This document shows positions 49,353-59,621 of a DNA stretch of 64,000 nt, in pieces. A program made the translations under genes and the position numbers. The notes under the pieces are model-generated. The model was not told where the DNA came from and ran no database searches. It saw only the letters and a program-made list of their open reading frames with translations. Source of the stretch: Phycisphaerales bacterium (lineage in GTDB: Bacteria; Planctomycetota; Phycisphaerae; Phycisphaerales; SM1A02); NCBI GenBank assembly GCA_030748575.1, contig JASMLR010000003.1, positions 222,301 to 286,300 on the forward strand, given 5' to 3'. Position 1 is the stretch's first letter, and each line of letters opens with the position of its first letter.

Positions 49353-50453
49353 ATGAGCCTTCACGTCCTCCTGCTCACCGCGGCCTCGTTTCTGGTCGGT
49401 CTGGTCATGACCGCCGCGCTCTGCCGGATCGGGCGGCGACTGAACGCGATGGACTCGCCCGGGGGCAGCAGGCGGCTCAAGCAGTTGCGAGACGTGCCCA
49501 ACATCGGCGGCATTGCGATCGCGTGGCCGCTCATCGCTGTCATTGGGGGTACCGGGGTTGCTGCGATGGTGGCGCCGGAGTTCCTCATGCGGCTGATTCC
49601 ATCACTTACGCCATGGGCGGACCGCCTCGCTGCGACGGCGCCGACGGCCGTTGCGCTGGCATGCGGGCTGCTCATTCTGCACGTGATGGGGCTCGTGGAC
49701 GATCGCCGCAACCTTTCGGCGTGGCCGCGGCTTGGTGTTCAGGTCGCGATTGCCGCCCTGCTTGCGTCGCTCTTTGACGTCCGGCTGCTTCAGCAACTGG
49801 ACACGCTCGGGCTTGGCATCACGCCGAGCGTCCTGGTGACCGTGGTGTGGATCGTCGTCGTGACGAACGCCATGAACTTTCTGGACAACATGGATGGCCT
49901 GACGGCGGGCGTGACGGTGATTGCCGGCGGCCTCTTCATGGTTGCGGCGCTCGCGACCCAGCAGTGGTTTGTGGCCGCGACCCTGGCCGTGCTCGTTGGT
50001 ACGACGGCCGGCTTTCTGTGTTTCAACCTGCCGCCTGCGAAGATTTTCCTCGGCGACGGCGGCTCGCTCGTGATCGGGCTGACGCTGGCCGTGCTGACCG
50101 TTCGGACGACCTACTGGGAACCGGACGCGGGAGACACAGCCTGGTGGGGCACGCTGATGCCCCTGGCCGTGCTGGCGGTGCCGCTCTACGACATCGTGAC
50201 CGTCACCACGCTGCGGCTGGTTCAGGGCAAGAGCCCGCTCCGCGGCGATCACCAGCATTTCTCCCACCGGCTCGTTGACCGGGGGCTCTCGCGGCGGCGG
50301 GCGGTCTTCGTGATCTGGGCGCTCGCCGCCCTGACCGGGGCCGTCGGGCTGATGCTTCCGGCGCTGGCGCCGTGGCAGGCGTGGGTGGGTGCGGGCCAGG
50401 TGGTTCTGGTGTGGGTCGTGCTGGCCGTGCTTGAAACGGGGGCATCGAAGTGA
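49353..50453 (+). CDS. Undecaprenyl-phosphate sugar-1-phosphate transferase, WecA/MraY family (GT4)
   Basis: Integral membrane enzyme of 366 aa that starts a lipid-linked glycan by transferring a HexNAc-1-phosphate to undecaprenyl phosphate. Catalytic/metal motifs: VMGLVDDRRNL, TNAMNFLDNMDGLTAG (the N-x-DN-x-DGL loop), KIFLGDGGSLVIGL, and the HxHxxHRL motif GDHQHFSHRLVDRGLS in the cytoplasmic loop. About ten hydrophobic segments. MraY is less likely because the context is not cell division genes; WecA or a planctomycete homologue is more probable. Followed in the same operon by a ligase-like membrane protein (GTGA overlap). Confidence 0.92.
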   Translation: MSLHVLLLTAASFLVGLVMTAALCRIGRRLNAMDSPGGSRRLKQLRDVPNIGGIAIAWPLIAVIGGTGVAAMVAPEFLMRLIPSLTPWADRLAATAPTAVALACGLLILHVMGLVDDRRNLSAWPRLGVQVAIAALLASLFDVRLLQQLDTLGLGITPSVLVTVVWIVVVTNAMNFLDNMDGLTAGVTVIAGGLFMVAALATQQWFVAATLAVLVGTTAGFLCFNLPPAKIFLGDGGSLVIGLTLAVLTVRTTYWEPDAGDTAWWGTLMPLAVLAVPLYDIVTVTTLRLVQGKSPLRGDHQHFSHRLVDRGLSRRRAVFVIWALAALTGAVGLMLPALAPWQAWVGAGQVVLVWVVLAVLETGASK

Positions 50454-52585
50454 TCGCCCGCCTCGCGGCGGTCCTCATGGCCGGAGTCATCGCGGCCCGC
50501 TGCCTCTCGCGGGTGCTTCCCGAAGTCTGGTTTGACGTCGACCCGGTCCTCGACCCCGATCCAGGGGTCGGCCTGTCCCCGACCGTGGTGATGTGGCTTG
50601 ATGTCGCGGTCGTGTTGCTGGCTGCCACGGTGTTGGCCGCCGAGGCGGCCCGTCGCCGCGGGGGTGACCTTCTTCTGGTGGCGTTGTGGGCGCTGCCACT
50701 GGGGGTCGTGGTGCTGTGGGCGCTTCGGGGGACACATCACGCGCAGATCGGTGTGCCTTGGCTCGCGGGGACGACGGCGGCCGTTGCCCTTGCCCATGCG
50801 TGCCGGGACGCGGCCGCCCGGCGGGCGGTTCTGGCGGTCCTGATCGCCATCAGCGGCCCGCTGGTTCTGCAGGGCTTCGTCCAGTGGGGCTGGACGATTC
50901 CCGAAACGCTCACCTGGTTCCAGGCACATCGGGAGGCCGCGCTGGCGTCGCTGGGTATGGAGCCCGGGTCACCGGCGGCGCAGGTGTACGAGCGCAGATT
51001 GATCGACGGGGGCGCGTCGGGGTGGTTCTCCAGCCCGAACCTGCTTGGAGGTGTGCTGGCGGGCTGCGCGGTCGTGTGGCTCGGTCTCTTTATTGGCGCG
51101 AGTCGGCGAAACGCCTCAGCGGTGCTTGGCGGCGTGCTGCTCGTTGCGGCCGCGGCCGCTGCGGCGGTGGTCGGGCTGGCGGGCTCTGTGGGCGGACTGG
51201 TGGCGCTGGCCATCGGCCTGGCGCTGCTGGCAGCGGGGACGCGGGGGCTGATCGGACGGGTGTGGGCGAGGCGGCTGGCCGTACTCATTCCGCTGTGCGC
51301 CGCCGCGGCGCCGATCGCGGCCGCGCTCATCGGCCCCGCCGCCCTGGACGTTCCTGGCGGGCGGAGCCTCGCCATTCGAGGGCAGTATGTGGACGGGACC
51401 GTGGGAGTCATCGCCTCGGCGCCGGCGACGGGTGTTGGCCCGGCCGGGTTTCAGGATGCGTGGATGCGGAACCGTCCGCCAGGTGCGCCGGAGGAGATCA
51501 CCTCGGCGCACGCCATGACGCTTGACTGGTGGGCGGCGGGTGGCCTCGCGCTGCTGGCCTGGGTCGCCCTTGCATGGGTGTTGGTGTGGCGCTGCGGCGA
51601 CCGGGTTGAAGTCATCGAGGACGACGAGACCACCGCAGGCGTTGGCTGGGCCGTCCTTGGCGCCGCGTGCGCAGCGATCCTCTCGGCCGTGTGGGCGTGC
51701 GGGGCATGGTCCACGATGGATGCCGGCGCGCAGATGGTCCGCGTTCTGGGCGTCTGCCTGCTCCCGGTGCTGGCGGGGGCTGCCGCCTGGTCCATGCGCG
51801 GCGCGTCCGCGCGGTGGGGTGTTGCGGCCGCCGCCATGCTGCTTCTGGCGCACGCCCAGGTGGAGATGCTGCTTCACAACCCGGCGACGGTGGTGTGGGT
51901 GCTGGCGATGCTTGGCGCTGCCGCGGCAGCACGCGGGCCCGGGCGACCCGTCTGGGCCGGCGCCGCAGCGGCGTGCGGCGCCGCGGTCGCGGTGTTTCTT
52001 GGGGCCGTCGTTGTCCCCCGCGTGTCCGCGCGTGACGCCGCGGCCGAATCGGCCGCTCGACTGCTCATCGACGCGCCGGGGCGTGCCGGCGCCGCGGCCG
52101 ATGCCCAGGTGCGGATGCAGGCAGCTGCGATGCTTCAGGAGGCGGCGTGGTCCGCCCACGACCCTCGATTGCTCGTCGCCGCCGCAGATCAGTTTCTTGC
52201 GGCGGCCCGTCCGCTGCCTGCATCGCACCCGGTGTCGGTGGCGTGTCTTTCCGGGGCCGCGGCGGCGGGCGAGTTGGCGTTTACGCAGGGCAGCACGGCG
52301 GGGGCCTGGCATTGGCTTGAGGCAGTCGGCCGAACTTCGCCGCTCGACACGGTGGAACTGCTCGACCTCGCCGAGGCGATCACCCGGGCCGACCCGTCAT
52401 CTCCGATGGCGTGGGTGACGCTGGCGCAAGCGAGAGAGCGGGCTGGGCTCCAGACTGCTGCGGCGGCGTGGAGACGCGCACTTGAACTGGACGACGCGAA
52501 TGTGATCGACCCACTGCAGCGGCTTGCTCCGCCGATTCGAGCGCGGGCCATCAGCGGTGCTGCCGCGCCTCCTCCACAGCCTTGA
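50450..52585 (+). CDS. O-antigen ligase/polymerase-like membrane protein
   Basis: Polytopic membrane protein of 711 aa with a Wzy_C/WaaL-type appearance: about 12 hydrophobic segments, then a C-terminal helical region of about 190 residues (APGRAGAAADAQVRMQAAAM onward) with TPR-like alternation. The extracytoplasmic loop has GWFSSPNLLGGVLAG and the diagnostic-looking ATGVGPAGFQDAWMRNRP, then EEITSAHAMTLDWWAAGGLA, in line with the ligase loop that precedes the histidine. It is translationally coupled (GTG start within the preceding TGA) to the WecA-type transferase, so the pair probably builds and transfers a surface glycan. Other pathway members are not in the window. GC- and Ala-rich composition. 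Confidence 0.8.
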   Translation: MIARLAAVLMAGVIAARCLSRVLPEVWFDVDPVLDPDPGVGLSPTVVMWLDVAVVLLAATVLAAEAARRRGGDLLLVALWALPLGVVVLWALRGTHHAQIGVPWLAGTTAAVALAHACRDAAARRAVLAVLIAISGPLVLQGFVQWGWTIPETLTWFQAHREAALASLGMEPGSPAAQVYERRLIDGGASGWFSSPNLLGGVLAGCAVVWLGLFIGASRRNASAVLGGVLLVAAAAAAAVVGLAGSVGGLVALAIGLALLAAGTRGLIGRVWARRLAVLIPLCAAAAPIAAALIGPAALDVPGGRSLAIRGQYVDGTVGVIASAPATGVGPAGFQDAWMRNRPPGAPEEITSAHAMTLDWWAAGGLALLAWVALAWVLVWRCGDRVEVIEDDETTAGVGWAVLGAACAAILSAVWACGAWSTMDAGAQMVRVLGVCLLPVLAGAAAWSMRGASARWGVAAAAMLLLAHAQVEMLLHNPATVVWVLAMLGAAAAARGPGRPVWAGAAAACGAAVAVFLGAVVVPRVSARDAAAESAARLLIDAPGRAGAAADAQVRMQAAAMLQEAAWSAHDPRLLVAAADQFLAAARPLPASHPVSVACLSGAAAAGELAFTQGSTAGAWHWLEAVGRTSPLDTVELLDLAEAITRADPSSPMAWVTLAQARERAGLQTAAAAWRRALELDDANVIDPLQRLAPPIRARAISGAAAPPPQP

Positions 52586-54596
52586 GAACCTGCTGCGTGT
52601 TGTAGAAGTCGCCCTTGAAGACCTCGGTGCCGTCCGGGGCGAAGACCACAAGCAGTGGAATCTGATGCCGGCCTACAGCGTTGAGCATGGCATTGCCCGA
52701 CTCGTTGTTGCCCGTCAGGTCGACCTTGATCGGTTCGACGTCCGACGCCGCGAGCAGGCTGACGACGCTGTCGGCATGCAGAACGGTTTCTTCGAGTGCC
52801 TTGCAGTTCAGACACCATTCGGCCGTGAACTCCATGACAACGACCTTGTCGTCATCGAACGCCTCTTCCAACTTCTCTGGCGTGTACCAGACCCACGAGA
52901 TGGGTCCGTGGTCGGTCAACTTGACAGCAAGAAAGACCCCAGCTGCCGCGACCAGTGCGCCCAGAATCGTCATGGACCCGCGCCAGCCAAGCGCGTGCCG
53001 GGGAAGCGAAATGTCGGTTCGCGTGTGGTGCTCCATCTCGGACGCCGGTGCCGACGCGGCGGTCAACTGCCACGTTCGCAGGACCAGCCACACGCCTGCC
53101 GCGATGACGACGGCCGCGACCGCCCAGAAGTAGACGCGGGTTGGTGGCTGCGGCGGATCGACCAACATGCCGCTGAGCCCGACACCGACGAAATACGTGG
53201 CGGCCGCGAGCATCAACAGGCCCATGACCTGTTTGATCAGTTCACTTGCAGGTCCGGCCTTTGGCATGCGGTCCGTCAACTTGGGGAATGCGGACAGCAC
53301 GAGGTACGGCAGTGCCATACCGATGCCGATGGACGCGAACGTGATGAGTGTGACGCCCGCTGGCTTGGTGGTGGCCCAGGCCATGGCGGCGCCCATGAAG
53401 GGCGCGGTGCATGGCGTCGCGAGCACGGCGGTCATGATCCCGAAGAGGAACGAGCCGGACAGCGTGTCATGCCGCGGGGTGACCATGTACACCTGGCTCG
53501 GCAGCCGCACGGAAAAGAGCCCGCACATGCCCACGGCCATGGCCGCAATGACCAACCCGACCACGATGGTGAAAACCGGGTACTGGAACAGTTGGTTGCT
53601 TGCGGTGAATGTCCCGACCCCGGCGATCGCCACGCCGATGCCGATCCAGAACATGATGACGCCCAGGGTCATCGAGATGCCAAGGACCAGCGTGCGGCTT
53701 CGATGCCCGCTCGAGCCTGAAATGGCGAGGATCTTGAGCGGAATGACGGGCAGCACACAGGGCGTGAGATTGAGCAGGAATCCACCGATCATGGCTACAA
53801 GCAGCAGCAGAATCAGGCCGATGCCGCCCGATGCGTCGAGGTCAAACTGCAGCCCGAACACATCGAAGGTGACAAGATCCTGCGCGGGGGCCTCTTCGCC
53901 ACTTCGGATTCGAGCAAAGACGTCTCCGTTGAATCCTTCAAAGTCGCCTTCGACGTCAACGGCGGTGGCCTGATCCAGGGGCACGATGTTGACCGACGCG
54001 GTCCAGCCGTAGTTGTTCCATCGCTCGGACACCTCGTCCCCGTCTTCGGGGGGTTCGGGTGTCGGGGCCATGCAGGCGCGGTCATCGCATGCCTGAAAGA
54101 CCGGGCGAATGGTCAGCGTTGCCGGGCCGGTGGAGGCGTCAGCGGGAACGGTGACCGGGACCCACGCAATGGCGCGGCCCTCGTAGACGTTGTACGGAAT
54201 GGGGTCGCCGTTCCAGCCGACCTGAATCTCATGCTCGGATGGCCACTGGGTCCATCCGGTGTGCGGCACCAGTCGCCCGTCGGGACTGGAGGCATGGATG
54301 GCAGTGGCGATGTAGTCCGACGCATCACCGAGTTCCGGCGGCACCACAGGCTGATGGGTGTGAATGTGCCACCCCGGCTTCTGGTCGAACACGACCGCCA
54401 GCACGAGGTCGCCTCCGGGTGGAACATTGGGCCGGTCGAACCTGACCCCCACGGAGACCTGGTCGCGGGAGTCATGGAACTCCTTCGGTGGTGCGGTGTT
54501 GAAGCCCATGGACCCGAAACCACCGTCCGGTCCGGCGGCCACTGCGGCAGGCGCCGAGAGCAAAAGAACTGCTGAGATTGCCAGCGTGCTACGCAT
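52551..54596 (-). CDS. dsbD: Thiol:disulfide interchange protein DsbD family
   Basis: Membrane reductase of 681 aa that carries electrons across the inner membrane to periplasmic thiols. A signal peptide (MRSTLAISAVLLLSAPAAVA) and an N-terminal immunoglobulin-like domain with the CDDRAC pair (QACDDRACMAPTPE) are followed by the CcdA-type membrane core. The core cysteines lie in NLTPCVLPVIPLKIL and LATPCTAPFMGAAM, eight or nine hydrophobic segments in all. The C-terminal thioredoxin domain has FTAEWCLNCKALEETV, a WCxxC active site. Electron donor would be thioredoxin. The 3' end overlaps the ligase-like gene on the other strand by 35 bp. No cytochrome c maturation genes lie adjacent. Confidence 0.93.
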   Translation of the reverse strand: MRSTLAISAVLLLSAPAAVAAGPDGGFGSMGFNTAPPKEFHDSRDQVSVGVRFDRPNVPPGGDLVLAVVFDQKPGWHIHTHQPVVPPELGDASDYIATAIHASSPDGRLVPHTGWTQWPSEHEIQVGWNGDPIPYNVYEGRAIAWVPVTVPADASTGPATLTIRPVFQACDDRACMAPTPEPPEDGDEVSERWNNYGWTASVNIVPLDQATAVDVEGDFEGFNGDVFARIRSGEEAPAQDLVTFDVFGLQFDLDASGGIGLILLLLVAMIGGFLLNLTPCVLPVIPLKILAISGSSGHRSRTLVLGISMTLGVIMFWIGIGVAIAGVGTFTASNQLFQYPVFTIVVGLVIAAMAVGMCGLFSVRLPSQVYMVTPRHDTLSGSFLFGIMTAVLATPCTAPFMGAAMAWATTKPAGVTLITFASIGIGMALPYLVLSAFPKLTDRMPKAGPASELIKQVMGLLMLAAATYFVGVGLSGMLVDPPQPPTRVYFWAVAAVVIAAGVWLVLRTWQLTAASAPASEMEHHTRTDISLPRHALGWRGSMTILGALVAAAGVFLAVKLTDHGPISWVWYTPEKLEEAFDDDKVVVMEFTAEWCLNCKALEETVLHADSVVSLLAASDVEPIKVDLTGNNESGNAMLNAVGRHQIPLLVVFAPDGTEVFKGDFYNTQQVLKAVEEARQHR

Positions 54597-55073
54597 GGGG
54601 TCTGTCACCTTCGCTCCTGAGGCCCCCAGAGCGTCGATTCGGGCAGGGAAGTCTACCTGCCGAGCCCGTCTCAGGTTGCGGCAGCATCCGGGGGGGGATA
54701 CAGTGCCGGGATTGGGATGGCTCGCCGCGTGGCGGGCCCCATGGCGTTTTCGAAGTGGAGCATCGCGGTGCTTGAAGGCCCCGGTCAAAGCGTTTTCTGC
54801 CATGTGGAGTGATCTGCTCCATCCCGTGTCCGTGTGCCGCGTGGCCTCGGACGCCTGTGTGTGGCCTGTTTCGGGCCGACTTGGGGAAGCCCCCATGACC
54901 TGAGCGACGACCAATCCAGGTCGCATCGGGTCGCGTGCGTGCCGGATGGCACACGCGAGTCGGAGGAGCGGGTCACGGTCTACAGGGCTGTGGCCCTGTC
55001 TGTTTTTCGCTCGGAGTCATCCGGGCACGTGAACGAGCGGAATGTCCGCCCGAGTTTGGGAAAGCGACCACTG
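54597..55073. other. Gene-free stretch between dsbD and nusA (nusA leader region)
   Basis: A 477-bp divergent interval with no gene-like frame; open frames here lack a plausible start context or any family similarity. It must hold the promoters of dsbD (minus) and the nusA operon (plus). I see no convincing -35/-10 pair. Notable are a G-run (54691-54697), an inverted repeat near 54803-54817 (GGAGTGATCTGCTCC), and a strong terminator-like hairpin at 54982-55007 described separately. rimP, which usually precedes nusA, is not here. Confidence 0.6.
54982..55007 (+). terminator. Terminator-like hairpin with U-run in the nusA leader (possible attenuator)
   Basis: ACAGGGC (54982-54988) pairs perfectly with GCCCTGT (54993-54999) around a TGTG loop, followed by CTGTTTTT up to 55007. 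It points towards nusA and lies about 67 bp upstream of the ATG at 55074, so it would act within the leader rather than after a gene. The dsbD gene reads away, so this is not its terminator. NusA itself stimulates pausing and termination, which makes autoregulation an attractive but untested idea. Confidence 0.55.
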
Positions 55074-56486
55074 ATGAACTCCGAGACGATCCGTTTCATC
55101 GACGCCATTGCCCGCGACCGCAATGTGGACCGCGAGCTTCTCCTCCGTGACCTTGAGCAGGCCATGATCAGCGCCGCTCGAAAGCACTTCAACTCGCTCG
55201 ATACAGAGGAGTTTGCGTGCAAGGTCGATCCTGTCAGCGGTGAGATCACGCTGTGGCAACTGCACGAGGACGGCTCGGCGGAAGTCATCCCGCTTGAGGC
55301 GCTCGGGCGTATTCCGGCGCAGACGGCCAAGCAGGTGATGATCCAGAGATTTCGGGACAACGAGCGTGCGAGCATTCTTGACGAGTTCGGCAAACGAGTC
55401 GGCGAGATTGTGACCGGAACCGCCCATCGGTACGAAGGGGGCGCCCTGGTCGTGCAGGTTGATCGGGCAGAGGGATTCATGCCGCGTGGCGAGCAGATCC
55501 CGGGAGAGCAGTTCCATCAGGGCGACCGTGTTCGCTGTGTGATTCGCGATGTCCGCGAGGATGGCAACCGAGTCAAGATCGTGCTGTCCCGGAGCCACGA
55601 GGACTACATTCGGCGGTTGTTCGAGGCCGAGGTGCCCGAGGTCGCCGAACACGTCATCGAACTCAAGGCCATGGCCCGTGAGGCCGGGTTCCGTACGAAG
55701 GTCGCCGTGGCCTCCATCGACTCAAAGGTCGATGCAGTCGGGGCGTGTGTGGGCGTTCGCGGCAGCCGGATTCGAAACATCGTCGATGAACTCGGGGGCG
55801 AGAAGATCGACATCGTGCGGTGGAACGAGTCCAGTCAGGTGCTCATTGGCAATGCGCTCAAGCCGGCGGAGGTCAACGAAGTCAGCCTGTGCTTTGAACT
55901 GGGCCGAGCGACGATCATTGTCCGTGAAGACCAATTGTCTCTGGCCATCGGACGCCGGGGACAGAATGTCCGCCTCGCGGCGAGGCTGACCGGCTGGGAC
56001 ATCGACATTCTCACTCCGGAGGAATTCGCCCGCGGACTCGAGACGCTCGAATCGACTGTCAAGCCGATCGAAGGTATCGACGACGCCATGCTCGATCGCA
56101 TGGGCGCGTTGGGCATGATCAGCGTGTTTGACGTTGAAGAGGTCGGCGTCGAGACGCTTGTCAACGACGTGGCCATGTCCGACGAACTTGCCGCAACGGT
56201 GCTGGAGCAGTGCGCGGCCAAGGCCCGCGAAGTGCAGGAGCAGCAGGAGCGGGAGAAGGAAGAGGAAGAGGCTCGCAAGGCAGAAGCCGAAGAGGCTGCC
56301 ATTGCCGTTGCTGGCGAAGAGGGCGAGTCGGCGGCGGCGTCGATTCTCGGGGAGGGGCCTGCGACACCGCCGGCCGAGCCTCAGGACGAAGGTGGTGAAG
56401 ACGAAGCCGCCGGGGAAGCGGCCGCCGCATCGATTCTCGGCGGTGGCGACACCAACACCAGTGACGGGGAGGGTGCGCAGGGCTGA
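55074..56486 (+). CDS. nusA: Transcription termination/antitermination factor NusA
   Basis: RNA polymerase-associated factor of 470 aa. N-terminal domain ([20 protein letters not shown], then [18 protein letters not shown]), S1 domain ([20 protein letters not shown]) and two KH domains ([40 protein letters not shown]). A helix-hairpin-helix-like segment follows ([20 protein letters not shown]). The last about 70 residues are acidic and low-complexity with [20 protein letters not shown] and two copies of AAASILG ([19 protein letters not shown]). The ATG at 55074 is chosen over an earlier in-frame start at 54834 because only then does the family N-terminus begin. It heads the nusA-infB-rbfA unit. 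rimP is not adjacent. Confidence 0.96.
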   Translation: MNSETIRFIDAIARDRNVDRELLLRDLEQAMISAARKHFNSLDTEEFACKVDPVSGEITLWQLHEDGSAEVIPLEALGRIPAQTAKQVMIQRFRDNERASILDEFGKRVGEIVTGTAHRYEGGALVVQVDRAEGFMPRGEQIPGEQFHQGDRVRCVIRDVREDGNRVKIVLSRSHEDYIRRLFEAEVPEVAEHVIELKAMAREAGFRTKVAVASIDSKVDAVGACVGVRGSRIRNIVDELGGEKIDIVRWNESSQVLIGNALKPAEVNEVSLCFELGRATIIVREDQLSLAIGRRGQNVRLAARLTGWDIDILTPEEFARGLETLESTVKPIEGIDDAMLDRMGALGMISVFDVEEVGVETLVNDVAMSDELAATVLEQCAAKAREVQEQQEREKEEEEARKAEAEEAAIAVAGEEGESAAASILGEGPATPPAEPQDEGGEDEAAGEAAAASILGGGDTNTSDGEGAQG

Positions 56487-56518
56487 TTGCCCGGCAATCA
56501 GACGCGCAGGAGTAACAC

Positions 56519-59224
56519 GTGGCCAAGAAGAGTACGACAAAGCGGGTACACCAGATCGCCAAAGAACTCGGCGTGACGTCAAAGGATGTCGTCGCCAAGT
56601 GTTCCGAGGAAGGGGTGCCCAACATCACCAACCACATGTCCGCGATCTCGGTGGGCCTGGCTGCGACGATCCGGGAGTGGTTCAGTGACGCCAATAGCGG
56701 CGGCACCGCTGTGCAGACTGCTGCGCCCGTCGACGTGAAACAGGCTCGCGCGAAGGCCAAGAAGAAGGCCACCCGTAAGACGTCGCCCCCGGCCGAACCG
56801 GTTGCAGAGCCGCCCGCCGAGCCCGAGACACCGAAAGAACCGGCGCCCGCGGCGCCCGTTCCGCCGCCCTCGGCAACCCGAGGCACCGGTGTGATTGAGC
56901 CCCCGACCAAAGCCACGCCTCCGGATGAACCTGCAGAGACTGACGGGCCGAAGGTCACGCCCAACCAGCCGGTTCGGCCCGAGAAGGTGGAGCAGCTTGG
57001 CCGGAAACTCGACGAGCCGAAGAAGACCACGCTTGCCGGTCCGAAGGTCATTCGCGTTGAGCAGCCCGAGCAGGTCCGCGCGCCCAGGCCGAAGGGACCG
57101 CCTCGCGGGCCCCGCGGAACCGGTGGCCCAGGTGGCCCGGGTGGCCCGGGTGGGCCAGGCGGGCCGGGATTCGGTGGACCGCCCATGCCCGACGCCCCCG
57201 GCAGAGGCCGCACGTCACGCCGAAACAAGCGGCGGAGCGGCGCGGCAGACGGCCGTCAGGAAGGCCAGGGCGGTCGGCAGCAGCAGGGCGGCGGCGGAGG
57301 CCAGCGGAACTGGCGAGAGCAGGACCTTCGCGAGCGAGAGCAGCGGCTCTCCCGAAGCGGCGGGTACTTCCGGTCCGTTCGGAGGGACAGCGTCAAGAAG
57401 GCTTCCGGGCCCACGGGGTCGCGAGCCAAGTCGGTCGTGGATCAGGGAGGCGGCATTTCCCTCCCCGAGCCGCTCACGATCAAGGATCTCAGCGCTGCCA
57501 GCGGCGTCAAGACGCGGGACATCCTGCGTTACCTCATGGGTGAAGGGCATGAGGTCACCATCAATTCCACGCTGGAGTCGAACGTGGCGGTCGAGTGCAT
57601 GCTCTCCTTCGGCGTCGAACTTGAAGTCATCGAGACCAAGTCGGCCGAGGAGCAGATCGCGGACGCATTCTCAGACCGCGACATGAAGGACGAGCGGCCC
57701 CGATCACCTGTCGTCACGATTCTTGGCCACGTTGATCATGGCAAGACGTCCCTGCTCGACAGTATTCGTAACGCCAACGTGGCCGATGGAGAGGCCGGGG
57801 GTATCACGCAGGCGACCAGCGCGTTCCGCGTCCCGGTCACGGTCGGAGATGACGATCACGTCGTGACGTTCATCGATACGCCGGGCCACGAGGCCTTTAC
57901 TGAAATGCGGGCACGTGGCGCCAAGGTCACGGACATGGTCGTTCTGGTGATCGCCGCGGATGACGGTGTGATGCCGCAGACGATCGAGTCGATCAATCAC
58001 GCCAAGGCGGCAGGCGTTCCCATCGTCATTGCGCTGAACAAGATCGATAAAGCCGAAGCGACGGACCAGAACATTCAACGCATCCTCGGTCAGCTTGCGG
58101 AGCATGAGTTGAACCCGGTGGAGTGGGGCGGCGAGATTGAGGTTGTGCGAACCTCTGCGATCAAGGGCGAGGGCATTCAGGATCTGCTGGAGATTCTCGA
58201 CCTGCAGGCGCAGCTTCTGGAACTGACTGCAGACTTCGACGGTCCGGCGGAAGGCACCGTGCTCGAAGCGAAACTGGAAGAGGGCCGCGGTTCCGTGGCG
58301 AGCATTCTGGTTCAGCAGGGCAAACTCAAGAAGGGCGATTACCTGGTCGCCGGGCGTGGCTACGGCCGAGTTCGGGACATTGTGGACGACAAGGGAGCAC
58401 GCGTCGATTCGGCGGCTCCATCGCACCCGGTCGCCATCTCCGGGCTTGGAGAAGTGCCGGATGCGGGCGACCGCGTGTTTGTGGTCAAGAATCTCCGCGA
58501 GGCGGAAGCCGCTGCGAAGGAGCGAGTGACGGCCGAACGTGAGCGTTCCCTGAGCCGCGCTCCGGTCACGCTCGACAACATCCTCGACCACATGACCGAG
58601 GCGGGCAAGAAGGAACTGCCGGTCATTCTGAAGGCGGACGTGCAGGGATCGGTGGAAACCATCACTGCCTCGTTGGCCAAGATGACGACGGAAGAGGTTC
58701 GCGTGTCCGTCAAGCATGCCGCTGTCGGTGGCATCAGTGAGTCCGACATCAAGCTTGCAGAAGCTGCCGGCGCGATCGTCATCGGATTCAATGTCACTGC
58801 ACCGGGCAAGGTCCGTCGGGCCGCTGAAGACTCCGGCGTGGACATTCGGTACTACGACGTCATCTACGACATCACCGACGACATCGAGAAGGCCATTCTC
58901 GGCATGCTCGATCCTGAGCACCGCATGGACATTCTCGGCCACGCCGAGGTTCGTGAGGTATTCCGCATCACCAAGGTGGGCATGGTTGCCGGGTGCTACG
59001 TCACCTCCGGAACCATCCAGCGGAATGCCCTCATTCGTGTCACGCGGGATGACATCGTCATCGAGAACGATCGCAAGTTGTCGCAACTCAAGCGATTCAA
59101 GGACGACGCCAAGGAGGTGAAGTCCGGGCAGGAGTGCGGCATGCTCATCGACGGCTACGACGACATCAAGCCGGGCGATGTGTTGGAGTGCTATGTGACG
59201 CAGGAAGTCCGCCCGGGTTCCTGA
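56519..59224 (+). CDS. infB: Translation initiation factor IF-2
   Basis: GTPase of 901 aa that positions initiator tRNA on the ribosome. N-terminal IF2_N segment ([20 protein letters not shown]) is followed by a roughly 250-residue Pro/Ala/Gly-rich linker with a tandem GGPGGPGG repeat near nt 57120-57180. A second IF2_N ([20 protein letters not shown]) follows, then the G domain: G1 GHVDHGKTS near residue 404, G3 DTPGHEAF, G4 NKID. Domain III/C2 continue to the C-terminus ([20 protein letters not shown]). Start is GTG 56519, 32 bp after nusA. Confidence 0.97.
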   Translation: MAKKSTTKRVHQIAKELGVTSKDVVAKCSEEGVPNITNHMSAISVGLAATIREWFSDANSGGTAVQTAAPVDVKQARAKAKKKATRKTSPPAEPVAEPPAEPETPKEPAPAAPVPPPSATRGTGVIEPPTKATPPDEPAETDGPKVTPNQPVRPEKVEQLGRKLDEPKKTTLAGPKVIRVEQPEQVRAPRPKGPPRGPRGTGGPGGPGGPGGPGGPGFGGPPMPDAPGRGRTSRRNKRRSGAADGRQEGQGGRQQQGGGGGQRNWREQDLREREQRLSRSGGYFRSVRRDSVKKASGPTGSRAKSVVDQGGGISLPEPLTIKDLSAASGVKTRDILRYLMGEGHEVTINSTLESNVAVECMLSFGVELEVIETKSAEEQIADAFSDRDMKDERPRSPVVTILGHVDHGKTSLLDSIRNANVADGEAGGITQATSAFRVPVTVGDDDHVVTFIDTPGHEAFTEMRARGAKVTDMVVLVIAADDGVMPQTIESINHAKAAGVPIVIALNKIDKAEATDQNIQRILGQLAEHELNPVEWGGEIEVVRTSAIKGEGIQDLLEILDLQAQLLELTADFDGPAEGTVLEAKLEEGRGSVASILVQQGKLKKGDYLVAGRGYGRVRDIVDDKGARVDSAAPSHPVAISGLGEVPDAGDRVFVVKNLREAEAAAKERVTAERERSLSRAPVTLDNILDHMTEAGKKELPVILKADVQGSVETITASLAKMTTEEVRVSVKHAAVGGISESDIKLAEAAGAIVIGFNVTAPGKVRRAAEDSGVDIRYYDVIYDITDDIEKAILGMLDPEHRMDILGHAEVREVFRITKVGMVAGCYVTSGTIQRNALIRVTRDDIVIENDRKLSQLKRFKDDAKEVKSGQECGMLIDGYDDIKPGDVLECYVTQEVRPGS

Positions 59225-59243
59225 CCCGGCTGGAGCGAGACCC

Positions 59244-59621
59244 ATGACGCGGCATCAGGAACAGATCGACGCCGTCGTGCAACGCGCCGTTCAGAAGGTC
59301 CTCTCGCGAGGCCTGAACGACCCGCGAGTGCGCGGTCTGGTTTCGGTGACGCGCGTGACGGTCAGCCCCGACTCGAGCGAGGCGACCGTCTGGTGCTCCG
59401 TCCTGCCGGCGACTCACGCGAAGGCATCGCTGCACGGACTGAATGCGGCGTCTGGATGGGTCGGTCGAAAGGTTGGCGACGAGGTGCGGATGCGTCGAGT
59501 GCCCAGACTGCGGTTTGTGCTCGACGAGTCGATCAAGAAGGAGGCCCGCGTTCTTGGGGCCATTCGTGACGCGATGGAGCGTGAGGGCACGCCCCACGAC
59601 GAAGAGGAACAGTCCACGTGA
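59244..59621 (+). CDS. rbfA: Ribosome-binding factor A
   Basis: 30S ribosomal subunit maturation factor of 125 aa. The KH-like fold is recognisable from RHQEQIDAVVQRAVQKVLSR (N-terminal helix), DPRVRGLVSVTRVTVSPDSS, AASGWVGRKVGDEVRMRRVP and LRFVLDESIKKEARVLGAI (the usual PELRFxxDxSxxxxxxI position). It follows infB by 19 bp and its stop overlaps the next start by GTGA, so the downstream gene is translated from the same message. Confidence 0.95.
   Translation: MTRHQEQIDAVVQRAVQKVLSRGLNDPRVRGLVSVTRVTVSPDSSEATVWCSVLPATHAKASLHGLNAASGWVGRKVGDEVRMRRVPRLRFVLDESIKKEARVLGAIRDAMEREGTPHDEEEQST

Noticed and set aside
54675..54702. TTGCGG/GATACA as a nusA promoter
   Set aside because: The spacer is only 15 bp and consists largely of a G-run, so the match is not convincing.
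57704..59245. A 513-codon open frame opposite infB
   Set aside because: Antisense shadow of the IF-2 G domain, no recognisable product.
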